Source: Clostridium liquoris
GTDB taxonomy: Bacteria > Bacillota > Clostridia > Clostridiales > Clostridiaceae
Direction: 5' to 3'
Assembly: GCF_002995785.1 (NCBI RefSeq)
Contig: NZ_PVXO01000027.1
Location: 42,179-106,178, forward strand
DNA: 64,000 bases
Both the position numbers and the translations under genes were made by a program. Every line of letters begins with the position of its first letter. Within the stretch, counting starts at the first letter, position 1. This document shows positions 46,311 through 55,016 of the stretch, piece by piece. The notes below the pieces were generated by a model, which saw only the letters and a program-made list of their open reading frames with translations, did no database searches and was not told the origin of the DNA.

Positions 46311-49226
46311 ATGGCAAGAAATAAATGTCTTTCAAAAAATTTAATATGTTTAGTAGTGGTAGGTTCAACGATGGCACCCAATGTAGTTTATGCAAAGGAT
46401 GCAGTAGTAAAAGATGAATCTGTGTATGTAAATTTAAATGGAAATGGTAAGGTAAAAGAAGAAATAGTAAGTGATTGGCTTCATAGTGATGAAGAAAATT
46501 TGAATGTGGAAGATATATCAAAATTAAATGATATAAAAAATGTTAAAGGAAATGAGGTACCATTAAAGGATGGAGATAAGCTAACTTGGAAAAGTGATAA
46601 AAAAGACATATTCTATCAGGGAACTACAAAAGAAGATCCGCCAGTAGAGATAAGTGTAAAATATTATTTTGATGGAAAAGAAGTAAATCCTAAGGATATA
46701 GCGGGTGAATCGGGAAAATTAAAAATAAAAATTAATTATAAAAACACAGATAAGCAAATGGTAAATATAAATGGAAAGATGAAAAATATATATACACCAA
46801 TGACAGCTCTTACGGTGGTAACATTACCTTTTGATAACTTTTCAAATATTAAAATAAATGATGGAACAATAATTTCCGAAGGTAATAACAAGATAATAAA
46901 TTTTGCAGCTTTTCCAGGTATGAAAGAAAGTTTTGATTTAAATAATGATGATATAAATAGTAAAATACCTAATGAATTGGAAATAAATTGTGATGTAAAT
47001 AATTTTAAAATGGATCCAATACTTATAACTGTAACTCCACAGCTGCCAGAAATAAAGGCAATTAAAGATGCAAAAAATGTTGATGAACTTAAAAATGGAA
47101 TAAATGATCTGCAAAATGCTTCAAATGAGTTATTAAATGGTATTTTACAGACTAAAAATGGAGCACAGGGTTTAAATGTTGGTATTACAAAAGTGAAAAA
47201 TGGTATGATTTCTTCCCAATATGCTTCGGGGAAATTATCTAATGGTATAGAAGATGCACATAATGGTTTATGGGATATAAGAAAAGATATGGATGAAAAC
47301 TCCGATAAACTTTCCCTTGTAAGGGATAAAAATAAGGTACAGAATGAAAGAAAACTTATAGAAGATGCTTTTGTGGCAAAGAATATGGATACCTCATCAC
47401 TTAAAAACTCACTAGAACTTATTAAAACAGAGAACATGGTATTGTTTGGTAAGACCCTTAATGATTTTAAAGGTTTAGATGTTAATGGTATATTAAATAA
47501 TCCATTATTTAAAAATGCCCCTTCATTAGCAGATGAAGGAAACACTAAAAAAATGAATAATTTAATTAATGATGCAGAAGCATTACAAAAAATTGATATG
47601 AATAAAATGCTTCCAGTGATGAACTTACTATCTAAGGATAATATTAATGAAATAAATAATATTATGAATCAGGTAGATAAATTAGGAAATATTGACATGA
47701 AAAAGATAGATGAATTGACGGGTTTGTTAGATGGAGCAGAATCTATGTCAAATATTACGGAAAAATTACAGGGTATAAGCAATATGGATACTGCTAAATT
47801 AGATTCTATGAAGGAAATTTTAAATAAGGATAATTTATATAGCTTAAGGAACGTAATCAACCAGGGAGAAAAATTAGAAACAATTGATATGTCTCCTATA
47901 AATCAATTGTTAGATAAACAAATAGCAGGAGCTGAATCTTTTCATGCCCAAACTGAGCCTCTAAGAAATGATGCCAATATAAAACTTTTGCAAAGCAGTA
48001 TAGATTCTAATCCAAATATGTCTACTGAGCAAAAGGCAAATGCTAACGCTCTTCTTAATGGGTATTATAAGGCAGTATGTGAAACTGATAAGAGTTTAAA
48101 TGACTCCAAGGAAAGTATTAATTCTATGAAACCTTTATTAAATTCTTTTCAGGAAATGCAAAATAATTTAAAGAGTCAAGATAAGAATATAGCTGAATTA
48201 AACAATATTTTAAATGAAGAAAACATAAATAATTTAAATATTATGATAGACAATTTGGAAAGCGCTAAAAATGATTTATCACAAAGTAAAAATCAGCAGC
48301 TGCTAAAAGGTTTAAGTAAAGAAAATATAAATGCTGCTAGAGATTTATTAAATGATTTAAAAACTGTTCAAAACAGTGTGTATAGTGAAGATAATGTGAA
48401 GTTAATGAAAGATATTCAAAATGGATTGAATTCTGACAATGTAAAATATATGCAGAGCGTATTACCTAAGATAGCCTCTATGAAACAGGATTTAGATGCA
48501 AATAAGGAAAATTTAAATGAAATAAAGGCTATGATATCTAGTACAAAGGATCCAAAGCTAAAAGAAACCTTAAATAAAGTTAATGTATTGCAGAAAGATT
48601 TGGAGAAAGCTGGGCCAAAGCTAGTTAAACTACAGCAAAACATTCCTCAGGATATGGGAAAAGTGCCACAAATGATGGGCACACTCACCTCAATGCAGCA
48701 AGATTTAAAGGATAACGGTCAAATATTAGACATAGTTAATGATGCATTGAAACAGGGAAATGTGGATAAAGCAAATAAACTTTTAGATGCTATGCCGAAA
48801 ATGACAGATGGAATGGATAAACTTTATAGTGGCAGCAAGAAGCTTTCTTTAGGGATAGGTTCTTTAGTAGATAATGGAATAGATCCTTTAGAGGAAGGAA
48901 GCAGTAAATTATATTCTGGAACTGGTGAGCTTTATTCAGGAGCTAAAAAATTTAGTGATGAAGGTATAGGAAAAATTAACTCTAAAGTAACTCCTAAAAT
49001 AGGAGATATAAATAATATTATTGAGGTAAAGGATAAGCTCTATGAGATGTCCAAAAATTATGGTACTTTCACTGGAACCGGAGATAATATGGATGGAAAA
49101 GTTAAGTTTATAATGAAAACTGATGATGTAAAAGCTCCTGAAGTAAAAAAACAAAAGAAAGAGCCAAAGAAAGTTGCAGTTGAAGAGAAGAAAAACTTTA
49201 TTCAATGGATTAAAAGTATTCTTTAA
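46311..49226 (+). CDS. Secreted coiled-coil partner of the MMPL exporter
   Basis: A 971-residue protein with a signal peptide (about 1-28, cleavage after VVYA). Residues 30-250 look beta-rich (GKVKEEIVSDWL, KLKIKINYKNTDKQ). From about 260 to 890 it is dominated by long helices with many MDKL/NLLSKDNI-like units (KIDMNKMLPVM, NIDMKKIDELTG) and, near the end, GSKKLSLGIGSLVDNG and SSKLYSGTGELYSGAKKF blocks like the YhgE/Pip-type heptad proteins. No C-terminal membrane segment or sorting signal is seen. It is likely the extracellular or periwall component of the exporter. ATG 46311 follows AAAAGGAGAG. A terminator follows the stop. Confidence 0.75.
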   Translation: MARNKCLSKNLICLVVVGSTMAPNVVYAKDAVVKDESVYVNLNGNGKVKEEIVSDWLHSDEENLNVEDISKLNDIKNVKGNEVPLKDGDKLTWKSDKKDIFYQGTTKEDPPVEISVKYYFDGKEVNPKDIAGESGKLKIKINYKNTDKQMVNINGKMKNIYTPMTALTVVTLPFDNFSNIKINDGTIISEGNNKIINFAAFPGMKESFDLNNDDINSKIPNELEINCDVNNFKMDPILITVTPQLPEIKAIKDAKNVDELKNGINDLQNASNELLNGILQTKNGAQGLNVGITKVKNGMISSQYASGKLSNGIEDAHNGLWDIRKDMDENSDKLSLVRDKNKVQNERKLIEDAFVAKNMDTSSLKNSLELIKTENMVLFGKTLNDFKGLDVNGILNNPLFKNAPSLADEGNTKKMNNLINDAEALQKIDMNKMLPVMNLLSKDNINEINNIMNQVDKLGNIDMKKIDELTGLLDGAESMSNITEKLQGISNMDTAKLDSMKEILNKDNLYSLRNVINQGEKLETIDMSPINQLLDKQIAGAESFHAQTEPLRNDANIKLLQSSIDSNPNMSTEQKANANALLNGYYKAVCETDKSLNDSKESINSMKPLLNSFQEMQNNLKSQDKNIAELNNILNEENINNLNIMIDNLESAKNDLSQSKNQQLLKGLSKENINAARDLLNDLKTVQNSVYSEDNVKLMKDIQNGLNSDNVKYMQSVLPKIASMKQDLDANKENLNEIKAMISSTKDPKLKETLNKVNVLQKDLEKAGPKLVKLQQNIPQDMGKVPQMMGTLTSMQQDLKDNGQILDIVNDALKQGNVDKANKLLDAMPKMTDGMDKLYSGSKKLSLGIGSLVDNGIDPLEEGSSKLYSGTGELYSGAKKFSDEGIGKINSKVTPKIGDINNIIEVKDKLYEMSKNYGTFTGTGDNMDGKVKFIMKTDDVKAPEVKKQKKEPKKVAVEEKKNFIQWIKSIL

Positions 49227-49239
49227 TTCATATTTTACT

Positions 49240-49276
49240 AAGTAGCTAATAGGTATACCCTATAGCTACTTTTTTG
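49240..49276 (+). terminator. Terminator between the secreted protein and tetR
   Basis: AAGTAGCT and AGCTACTT pair, with an inner ATAGG/CCTAT stem, then TTTTTT. It separates tetR from the exporter genes. Confidence 0.8.
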
Positions 49277-49329
49277 TGTGTTATGTGTAAAATAGCTAGA
49301 AATTTGTAGGTAACATTTAAAGTTTACCA

Positions 49330-49358
49330 TTGACTGAAAAATTTTTTTAAACAATAAT
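49330..49358 (+). promoter_or_regulatory. Candidate promoter of the tetR gene
   Basis: TTGACT, 17-nt spacer, AATAAT. The -35 shares TTGACT with half of the upstream operators, which may allow weak self-control; no full palindrome is present. Confidence 0.45.
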
Positions 49359-49400
49359 AAATATATAAGAAAAGTTTTTATAAGGAGTGAAATTTAGCTT

Positions 49401-50009
49401 ATGTCAAATGATAAAGATGAAAATAAGCCTATAAATAAGAAAGTCATCAAAGAAAAGAATCTTTATGATTCAGCTTTTGAACTTTTTTCAAATAAAGGGA
49501 TAAATGGTACCTCAATAGATGATATAGTTAAGAAGGCAGGTGTAGCTAAGGGAACCTTCTATTTATACTTTAAAAATAAGTATGATATAATAGACAAAAT
49601 AATATTGAAGAAAAGTGCTTCTGTTCTAAAAGAAGCAGTGGAAGTAACTTTATCTAAAAACCTTCAGGATTTTTCACAATCCATAATATTTTTTATAGAT
49701 TACATAATAGAGTATCTTAGGGGCAATACAAAACTCCTTAAAATAATCCATAAAAATTTGTCCTGGGGATTATATAGAAAAGCTATAGCTAGCGCAAACC
49801 AATATGAAGATATGAGGATTATAAATGAGTTACTGGAAGAAATAAGGCAAAAGGAAAATATAGATGAGGAAGAATTTGAAATAAATCTTTTTATGGTTAT
49901 AGAACTTACCAGTTCCATATGCTATAGTTCTATAATACTTCAAGAACCTTATGACATTGATACAATGAAACCTTATCTTTTTAATATGATAAAAAAAATA
50001 ACTGGGTAG
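49401..50009 (+). CDS. TetR-family transcriptional regulator
   Basis: A 202-residue regulator. N-terminal helix-turn-helix: DSAFELFSNKGINGTSIDDIVKKAGVAKGTFYLYFKNKYDII; the C-terminal helical domain would sense a ligand and form the dimer. By position and the paired TGACTA-type palindromes 5 kb upstream, it most likely represses the MMPL exporter operon and responds to a compound the pump handles. ATG at 49401 follows AAGGAGTG. Ligand unknown. Confidence 0.9.
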   Translation: MSNDKDENKPINKKVIKEKNLYDSAFELFSNKGINGTSIDDIVKKAGVAKGTFYLYFKNKYDIIDKIILKKSASVLKEAVEVTLSKNLQDFSQSIIFFIDYIIEYLRGNTKLLKIIHKNLSWGLYRKAIASANQYEDMRIINELLEEIRQKENIDEEEFEINLFMVIELTSSICYSSIILQEPYDIDTMKPYLFNMIKKITG

Positions 50010-50097
50010 ATGTGAACAATTACTTATATTATGTTATAATATGAATATATTGCTAGCTATATAACTTTATATATGATCATAATTAATGGAGGGAAAT

Positions 50098-50424
50098 ATG
50101 GGAGAGGAAAAATTATTAGTAAATAAAGATGTATTAATAAAAATTCAATCTAGGGCTATAGCTATAAAACTTATGGCTAAAGATAAGCAGATCATTAAAG
50201 AGGCAGAGGATATGCTGGAAATGATTGATAAAGAGCTAAAGGACAACTCTTTAAGTTTATTAGAAAAAATAGATCAGAAGATGAAAGAAACAAAATTAAC
50301 TAATGCTGAACTAAATGCTAATTTATATATATTATATAGAAAATTATCTGACAATAAGATAAGTGAACAAGACGCAGCTGCCTTATTTGATCTATATGTA
50401 AGCTCACAACCCTTTGATAATTAG
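50098..50424 (+). CDS. Unknown 108-residue helical protein
   Basis: I do not recognise this family. It is a small, all-helical, charged cytosolic protein without cysteine, signal or membrane segment. Visible features are IKIQSRAIAIKLMAKDKQIIKEAEDMLEMIDKEL, which would form a long amphipathic helix, and a second half KLTNAELNANLYILYRKLSDNKISEQDAAALFDLYVSS. ATG 50098 follows TGGAGGG; the in-frame start at 50086 precedes that site. It stands alone between tetR and the convergent greA gene, with a terminator behind it. Confidence 0.7.
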   Translation: MGEEKLLVNKDVLIKIQSRAIAIKLMAKDKQIIKEAEDMLEMIDKELKDNSLSLLEKIDQKMKETKLTNAELNANLYILYRKLSDNKISEQDAAALFDLYVSSQPFDN

Positions 50425-50475
50425 ATTTATTAAAGGTAAAAGTAATTGTTTTTTGCTATTATTTATTTAAAATAT

Positions 50476-50512
50476 AAAAAAGGACTAGCTTTGCTATCTA
50501 GCCCTTTTTTAT
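50476..50512. terminator. Terminator between convergent genes
   Basis: AAAAAGGACTAG and CTAGCCCTTTTT pair with one A-C mismatch, loop CTTTGCTAT, with A and T runs on both sides. It can serve both the 108-residue gene and greA. Confidence 0.8.
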
Positions 50513-50567
50513 ATAAAATGTCTGAAAATCACCGAAAACCTCCATTATTTATCCTGGAGGTAATTTA

Positions 50568-51032
50568 CTAAAGTATTTTAAGTATTTCTACGTCATAATC
50601 CCCATCTGGAGATTGTACTGCTACTCTTTTACCTACTTCTAATTTGTAAAGAGCCTTTCCTAAAGGGGATTCTATGCTTATCTTCATATTCTTCACATCT
50701 GCTTCCACAGAGCTTACTAAGGTCACTTTTTCATCATCCTCTAAATCATGAAATCTTACCAAAGCAGTTTTATTTAAATCAAAAACATTTGTATCAGTAG
50801 AACTTTCCACCACTATAGAATTTTTTAATTGAGTTTCCAATTCAAGTATTCTAGTCTCATTCATTGATTGATCATCTTTTGCAGCACTATAATCTGCATT
50901 CTCACTTAAATCTCCTTGAGCACGTGCAGATTTTAAAGCAGCTTTAATTTCAACTCTTTTTACTGTTTTTAAGAATTCTAACTCTTCTTCTATTTTCTTT
51001 TTGGCTGAATCTGTAAGAATAATTTGTCCCAT
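50568..51032 (-). CDS. greA: GreA/GreB transcript-cleavage factor
   Basis: A 154-residue GreA. The N-terminal coiled coil reaches the RNA polymerase secondary channel and carries the signature SARAQGDLSENADYSAAKDDQ with the catalytic Asp/Glu at the tip; the C-terminal FKBP-like domain ends in SPLGKALYKLEVGKRVAVQSPDGDYDVEIL. It releases backtracked polymerase by transcript cleavage. The start is 51032, 8-10 nt from GGTG; an in-frame ATG at 51047 would overlap that region. It is monocistronic; a second greA elsewhere in the genome is possible. Confidence 0.92.
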   Translation of the reverse strand: MGQIILTDSAKKKIEEELEFLKTVKRVEIKAALKSARAQGDLSENADYSAAKDDQSMNETRILELETQLKNSIVVESSTDTNVFDLNKTALVRFHDLEDDEKVTLVSSVEADVKNMKISIESPLGKALYKLEVGKRVAVQSPDGDYDVEILKIL

Positions 51033-51179
51033 TAAAATTTTCACCATCCTATATTATTTTCATCTATATGTTAGATTTAACTTTATTTTAAATAATAAGC
51101 CTTACCTAAGATATAATCTCTATCAATTAATTTTAGCACTAATGCTATCTTTAAATCAAGAACTTTAGATGACAGTTTA

Positions 51180-51288
51180 GGTAAGAACTAATAAGTAAAA
51201 AGTAAGAGTTTATGAAAAAATTCAGCAAAGCTGAATTTTCACCACAACTCTTACTTCTTAGTTCTTACCTCTTAGTTTATAGTTGACA
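51180..51288 (+). repeat. Two-armed period-7 element, TAAGAAC/TAATAAG type
   Basis: Left arm TAAGAAC, TAATAAG, TAAAAAG, TAAGAGT. Core: perfect hairpin AAAATTCAGC-AAA-GCTGAATTTT. Right arm ACTCTTA, CTTCTTA, GTTCTTA, CCTCTTA. It is about 85% identical to the element at 55.5 kb. The right end runs into AGTTGACA, whose TTGACA serves as the -35 of the next promoter. Confidence 0.85.
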
Positions 51289-51334
51289 AACATATACACA
51301 GGTGATATAGTTAGTTACATAAGTAACCAACTAA
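51283..51334 (+). promoter_or_regulatory. Promoter with downstream operator for the membrane-protein/ABC cluster
   Basis: TTGACA (51283-51288), 17-nt spacer, TATAGT (51306-51311). Just downstream lies an inverted repeat: TTAGTT...AACTAA (51311-51334) with GTTAC-ATAA-GTAAC inside. A YtrA-type GntR repressor, encoded at 53.9 kb, is the natural candidate to bind it. Confidence 0.65.
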
Positions 51335-51351
51335 TTAAGGGAGGGGATTTT

Positions 51352-52074
51352 ATGTATAAAGAAGTTTGGAATAAATATACGAAAGGATTTAAATTCTTGC
51401 TGCCATTTATTTTAGTAAAGGTACTGTGTGAAGGTATTGGCTTTAATTTAGGGTTTAACAAATATGATTTATATAATATTTTTAGAGGGAATTTATCGGA
51501 TTTCAAGCAAGCAGTAATGAGTAATTTAGCACCAATTCTATTTATTGTGTTTGTAGGTTCGTTATTTTATGCATTTTTAATGGTAGTAATTAAAGAATTA
51601 ATAAATGAAAAGCATATAGATTATAGAGAAGATTTTAAAGAAGGCATAGGCTTTTATTTAAGATATTTAGTATTGAGTATCATTATTGAGGCTGTCTTAA
51701 TTGGGATAAATCTTTTAGGAATGATAGATATGCTTAAGGCAATTGCATGGGTTTTATTAATAGGTATTACCCCTATAGTTATTCCATGTGATTCATATTT
51801 AATATACTACAATACAAGTTCAGTTGAAGCTTTCAAAAAAGGACTGGCAGTGGGTAAAAAATATTTTATGGAAATATTTTTTTTAGGAATTATAGCAGGA
51901 ATAGTATCGGGAGTAAGCGGAGTAAGTATGGTAAGAATGGGACTGAAAACTAGTTCTATAATTTATGTATGTATGGAATTTATAATAACAAGTGTAGAGA
52001 TGTATCTATGTATGTTTGTTATGTTTATTTGTAAGAAAGAAGAAAAATCAGTAGGGAAAATCATAGAATGTTAA
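51352..52074 (+). CDS. Polytopic membrane protein, paralog A
   Basis: A 240-residue membrane protein with about six hydrophobic segments (near 15-30, 65-90, 110-130, 135-155, 180-205, 215-235) and a charged cytoplasmic tail (CKKEEKSVGKIIEC). Closely related to the gene at 53.0 kb; both share VWxKYxKGFKFLLPFILV, VGSLFxAFLMVVIKELINEK and the tail. No catalytic motif is seen and I do not recognise the family. It comes first in a cluster with an ABC ATPase, so it may be a membrane partner or an envelope-stress protein. ATG 51352 follows AAGGGAGGGG. Confidence 0.75.
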   Translation: MYKEVWNKYTKGFKFLLPFILVKVLCEGIGFNLGFNKYDLYNIFRGNLSDFKQAVMSNLAPILFIVFVGSLFYAFLMVVIKELINEKHIDYREDFKEGIGFYLRYLVLSIIIEAVLIGINLLGMIDMLKAIAWVLLIGITPIVIPCDSYLIYYNTSSVEAFKKGLAVGKKYFMEIFFLGIIAGIVSGVSGVSMVRMGLKTSSIIYVCMEFIITSVEMYLCMFVMFICKKEEKSVGKIIEC

Positions 52075-52120
52075 TCAAGTGAAACTTCTTATTCCTAATA
52101 TAATTATTGGAGGGAATATT

Positions 52121-52990
52121 ATGGATTTAGCAGTAAGTATAAAAGAATTAAATAAAGTATTTAATAATAAAAAAGTTTTAAATGATTTATCTTTGGATAT
52201 TGAACATAATAAAATTTATGGCTTGGCAGGTAGAAATGGAGCTGGAAAAACCACTTTACTAAAAATAATTGCCTGTTATTATATAAAGACTTCAGGAACT
52301 GTAGAAGTCTTTGGAGAAGAGCCTTTTGAAAATGAAAAGATTTTATCACAAATTTGTTTTGTAGGTGATGGAAATAATTTTATGCCTAATATGAATTCTA
52401 AGGAAATTTTTCATATAGCAAAGATATTTTATCCTAATTGGGATGAGGATTTTAAAGAACAGCTAATAGAAAAATTTAATTTAGATGTGAGCAAGAACTA
52501 TGGAGACCTTTCTAAGGGCATGAAATCTATGGTGAACATAATAATAGGTCTTGCCAGTCGTGCACCTTTAACAATGTTTGACGAGCCATATTCAGGGCTT
52601 GATCCAGTAGGCAGAGAAATATTTTATAGGGCACTTTTAGAAGATTATGATAGATATCCAAGATGTATAATATTTTCTACTCACTATTTAGAAGAAGTAA
52701 GCAGACTTTTTGAAAGCATAATTATTATTCATAAAGGCAGGCTTCTTTTATGTGATGATGTGGATGCTTTGAAGGAAAAAGCTTTTTATATAAGGGGGCA
52801 AAAAGAAAAATTAGAAGGCATTGAAGAAAAATTCAATGTTTTAAACAAGAAATCCCATGGAGAAATAGGAACTCTTGAGGTATTTCAACACTTATCTGAG
52901 GAGGATAAAGAAATATTGGAAGAAATGGGCTTCCAAATAGAAACCATGCCTATTCAGAAATTATTCGTAAGTTTAACTATAAAGGATTAG
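52121..52990 (+). CDS. ABC transporter ATP-binding protein, YtrB-like
   Basis: A 289-residue ABC ATPase. Walker A GRNGAGKTT (about 41-49), signature LSKGMKS in place of LSGGQ, Walker B LTMFDEPYSGLDP, and switch histidine in FSTHYLEE. The layout (GntR regulator of YtrA type, ATPase, small permease) is that of YtrABC-like antibiotic- or envelope-stress transporters. ATG 52121 follows TTGGAGGG. Its 3' end and the sequence beyond are repeated at 54.27 kb as a vestige, pointing to duplication. Confidence 0.9.
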   Translation: MDLAVSIKELNKVFNNKKVLNDLSLDIEHNKIYGLAGRNGAGKTTLLKIIACYYIKTSGTVEVFGEEPFENEKILSQICFVGDGNNFMPNMNSKEIFHIAKIFYPNWDEDFKEQLIEKFNLDVSKNYGDLSKGMKSMVNIIIGLASRAPLTMFDEPYSGLDPVGREIFYRALLEDYDRYPRCIIFSTHYLEEVSRLFESIIIIHKGRLLLCDDVDALKEKAFYIRGQKEKLEGIEEKFNVLNKKSHGEIGTLEVFQHLSEEDKEILEEMGFQIETMPIQKLFVSLTIKD

Positions 52991-53027
52991 GGGGACATAG
53001 ATGAAATTAATAAACAAACATAAATAA
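52936..53027 (+). repeat. Direct repeat copy 1: ABC gene end plus vestigial permease start
   Basis: From AATAGAAACC at 52936 to the short frame MKLINKHK-stop (53001-53027), this matches 54268-54350 at about 80%, including GTAAGTTTAACTATAAAGG. The frame at 53001 matches the first residues of the permease at 54333 (MKLINNKR) but ends after eight codons: a truncated second permease copy. Confidence 0.75.
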
Positions 53028-53046
53028 ATTACAGGAGGAAAGTTTT

Positions 53047-53787
53047 ATGTATAAAGAAGTTTGGAGAAAATATATGAAAGGATTTAAATTTTTACTGCCA
53101 TTTATTTTAGTTAGGACACTATATGAAAGTATTATGCACAATTTAGGTTTTAGCACGTATGATTTCTATGATTTCTTTAAAGGAAATTTATCAGGTTTAA
53201 AGCAAGCAGTAGTAGATAATTTTGTACCAATTCTATTTCAATTATTTGTAGGTTCATTATTTTGTGCATTTTTAATGGTAGTTATAAAAGAATTGATAAA
53301 TGAAAAGCGTGTAAATTATAGGGAAGATCTTAAAGAAAGTTTAGGCATTTATTTAAGATATTTAGCACTAACCATAATTATGTATGCTATCACAATAGGA
53401 GTATTGCTTTTAGGAGCTTTTGATATAATCATGCCAATTGTATATATTTTTGTAACCTCCTATCTTAGCCCCATACTTATTCCATGCGATGCATATTTGG
53501 TATATAATAATACAAATCCAGTAGAAGCATTAAAAGAAGGAACCTCATTGGGTAAAAAATATTACGTGGAAATATTGTTTTTAGGAATTATATTTGGAGT
53601 AATATCATTGCTTTTAGGAATTATATTTAAGATGGCGTCACCAATAGGCATGGATTTAAGAACTAATCCTATGGGTTATGCATGTATAGAGCTTATAGAA
53701 ATAAGCGTATGGACATATCTATGTATGTTCATTATGGCTATTTGTAAGAAAGAAGAAAAAACAGTAGAAAAAATCATAGAATGTTAA
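53047..53787 (+). CDS. Polytopic membrane protein, paralog B
   Basis: A 246-residue homolog of the protein at 51.35 kb, with the same approximately six hydrophobic segments, the VGSLFCAFLMVVIKELINEKR block and the CKKEEKTVEKIIEC tail. The two are about half identical by eye, so the duplication is not recent or has been diversifying. Function unknown. ATG 53047 follows ACAGGAGG. It sits between two vestiges of the duplicated transporter unit. Confidence 0.75.
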   Translation: MYKEVWRKYMKGFKFLLPFILVRTLYESIMHNLGFSTYDFYDFFKGNLSGLKQAVVDNFVPILFQLFVGSLFCAFLMVVIKELINEKRVNYREDLKESLGIYLRYLALTIIMYAITIGVLLLGAFDIIMPIVYIFVTSYLSPILIPCDAYLVYNNTNPVEALKEGTSLGKKYYVEILFLGIIFGVISLLLGIIFKMASPIGMDLRTNPMGYACIELIEISVWTYLCMFIMAICKKEEKTVEKIIEC

Positions 53788-53903
53788 TTTAGTGAAACTA
53801 TTGCATGGATAGTGAATATGGGCAATTCCTATTATCCATTTCGTTAAATATATATAAAAGATTTAGGTACCTTAATTGCAAGCCTTTAAAGGGGTGAAAA
53901 AAA

Positions 53904-54272
53904 TTGAAATTAATATTGGACGACTCTAAGCCTATATACATGCAAATAGCCCAAGGGATTGAGGACGATATACTAAATGGGCTTTTAAAAGAGGGGGAAC
54001 AGGTTATGTCTACCAATCAATTCTCAGAAGTATATGGTATTAATCCTGCCACTTCAAGAAAGGGAATAAATATTTTAACAGAGGAGGACATACTGTACAA
54101 AAAGAGAGGGATAGGTATGTTTGTTAAACCAGGAGCTAAGGAATACATAAAAGGAAAAAGAAGAAAGAGCTTTTTTAAGGACTTTGTTTTAAAGACCATT
54201 AAAGAAGGGGAAAAGGTTGATATAAATAAAGAAGAAATTATAGATATGATTAAAAGCTATGAAGAGAAATAG
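53904..54272 (+). CDS. GntR-family regulator, YtrA subfamily
   Basis: A 122-residue short GntR protein: winged helix-turn-helix with PIYMQIAQGIEDDILNGLLKEGEQVMSTNQFSEVYGINPATSRKGINILTEEDILYKKRGIGMFV and only a short C-terminal tail, as in YtrA. YtrA-type proteins repress their own ABC operons and respond to cell-envelope stress. The start is TTG 53904 with AAAGGGGTGA upstream. Its stop codon falls inside a vestige of an ABC-ATPase 3' end, so the ATPase gene that should follow was lost. Confidence 0.9.
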   Translation: MKLILDDSKPIYMQIAQGIEDDILNGLLKEGEQVMSTNQFSEVYGINPATSRKGINILTEEDILYKKRGIGMFVKPGAKEYIKGKRRKSFFKDFVLKTIKEGEKVDINKEEIIDMIKSYEEK

Positions 54273-54332
54273 AAACCATACCTATTTAGAATTATTTGTA
54301 AGTTTAACTATAAAGGATTGGGTGGGAGATAT
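54268..54332 (+). pseudogene. Vestigial 3' end of a second ABC ATPase gene (direct repeat copy 2)
   Basis: About 65 bp match the last ~55 bp of the ABC gene at 52936-52990 and its downstream leader, but with a 1-nt deletion and stop codons. It lies between gntR and the permease gene, where an intact ATPase gene would be expected. Confidence 0.75.
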
Positions 54333-55013
54333 ATGAAACTAATAAATAATAAAAGATTTAATGTTCAGTTAAATAGAGCTTTTTTACAAGAACCTATAAT
54401 TCTTATCTTTTTAATTAGCATTATAGGGGGAATATTTGCCTCTTTATGGTTACCCTATGGTATCAGCAAACCATATAAAGGCATGATTGTTAGCAGCTTG
54501 TTAGTTTTTTTATGTATTACGGTTCCTAAACCCTATGATGCAGAAAGATTAAAAAGAGATATAAGCTATTTTTTAAGTTTAAACTATTGCAGGAGAGAAT
54601 ATTTTAAAAATAAAATAATAATGGTTAATTTATTTATAGTTTTTTTTGTTATGTTTTATGGGATTATAATGTTTATTATAATGGATTCTAGTGCATTTTC
54701 ATATTTAGGATTTATTATGGACAAAAGTTTTATATCTTTTTTAAAGATAAGCTTTATAAATATCATTATTTACAATTTATTTTATGGCTTTTTTCTTATA
54801 GTAGAAATTTTATTTATTAAGTTTAGACCTAATAAAATGCGAAATGTAATATTGGGAATTGTATGGGCTATAGCATTATTAATATTTCAGGTGGGAGTAA
54901 GTGATATTTATATACAGATAACAGCACCTAATATTGTTTTAGTATGCTCTATATCATGTATCTTTATTGCATATTATATTTACTATAGGTTTATCATGAG
55001 CCTGGACGTTTAG
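54333..55013 (+). CDS. Membrane permease of the GntR/ABC cluster
   Basis: A 226-residue protein with about five to six hydrophobic segments (for example 22-45, 53-65, 97-118, 135-165, 170-190, 198-220), consistent with a small ABC permease subunit partnered with the YtrB-like ATPase at 52.1 kb. No sequence motif proves the role. ATG 54333 follows GGTGGGAG. The duplicated leader shows that this gene originally followed an ATPase gene directly. A period-7 element begins 3 nt after the stop. Confidence 0.75.
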   Translation: MKLINNKRFNVQLNRAFLQEPIILIFLISIIGGIFASLWLPYGISKPYKGMIVSSLLVFLCITVPKPYDAERLKRDISYFLSLNYCRREYFKNKIIMVNLFIVFFVMFYGIIMFIIMDSSAFSYLGFIMDKSFISFLKISFINIIIYNLFYGFFLIVEILFIKFRPNKMRNVILGIVWAIALLIFQVGVSDIYIQITAPNIVLVCSISCIFIAYYIYYRFIMSLDV

Positions 55014-55016
55014 AGG

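Noticed and set aside
46736..47545. A 269-codon open frame on the minus strand
   Set aside because: It lies wholly inside the secreted coiled-coil gene, has no ribosome-binding site and a composition expected from the antisense of a helical Lys/Asn-rich protein.
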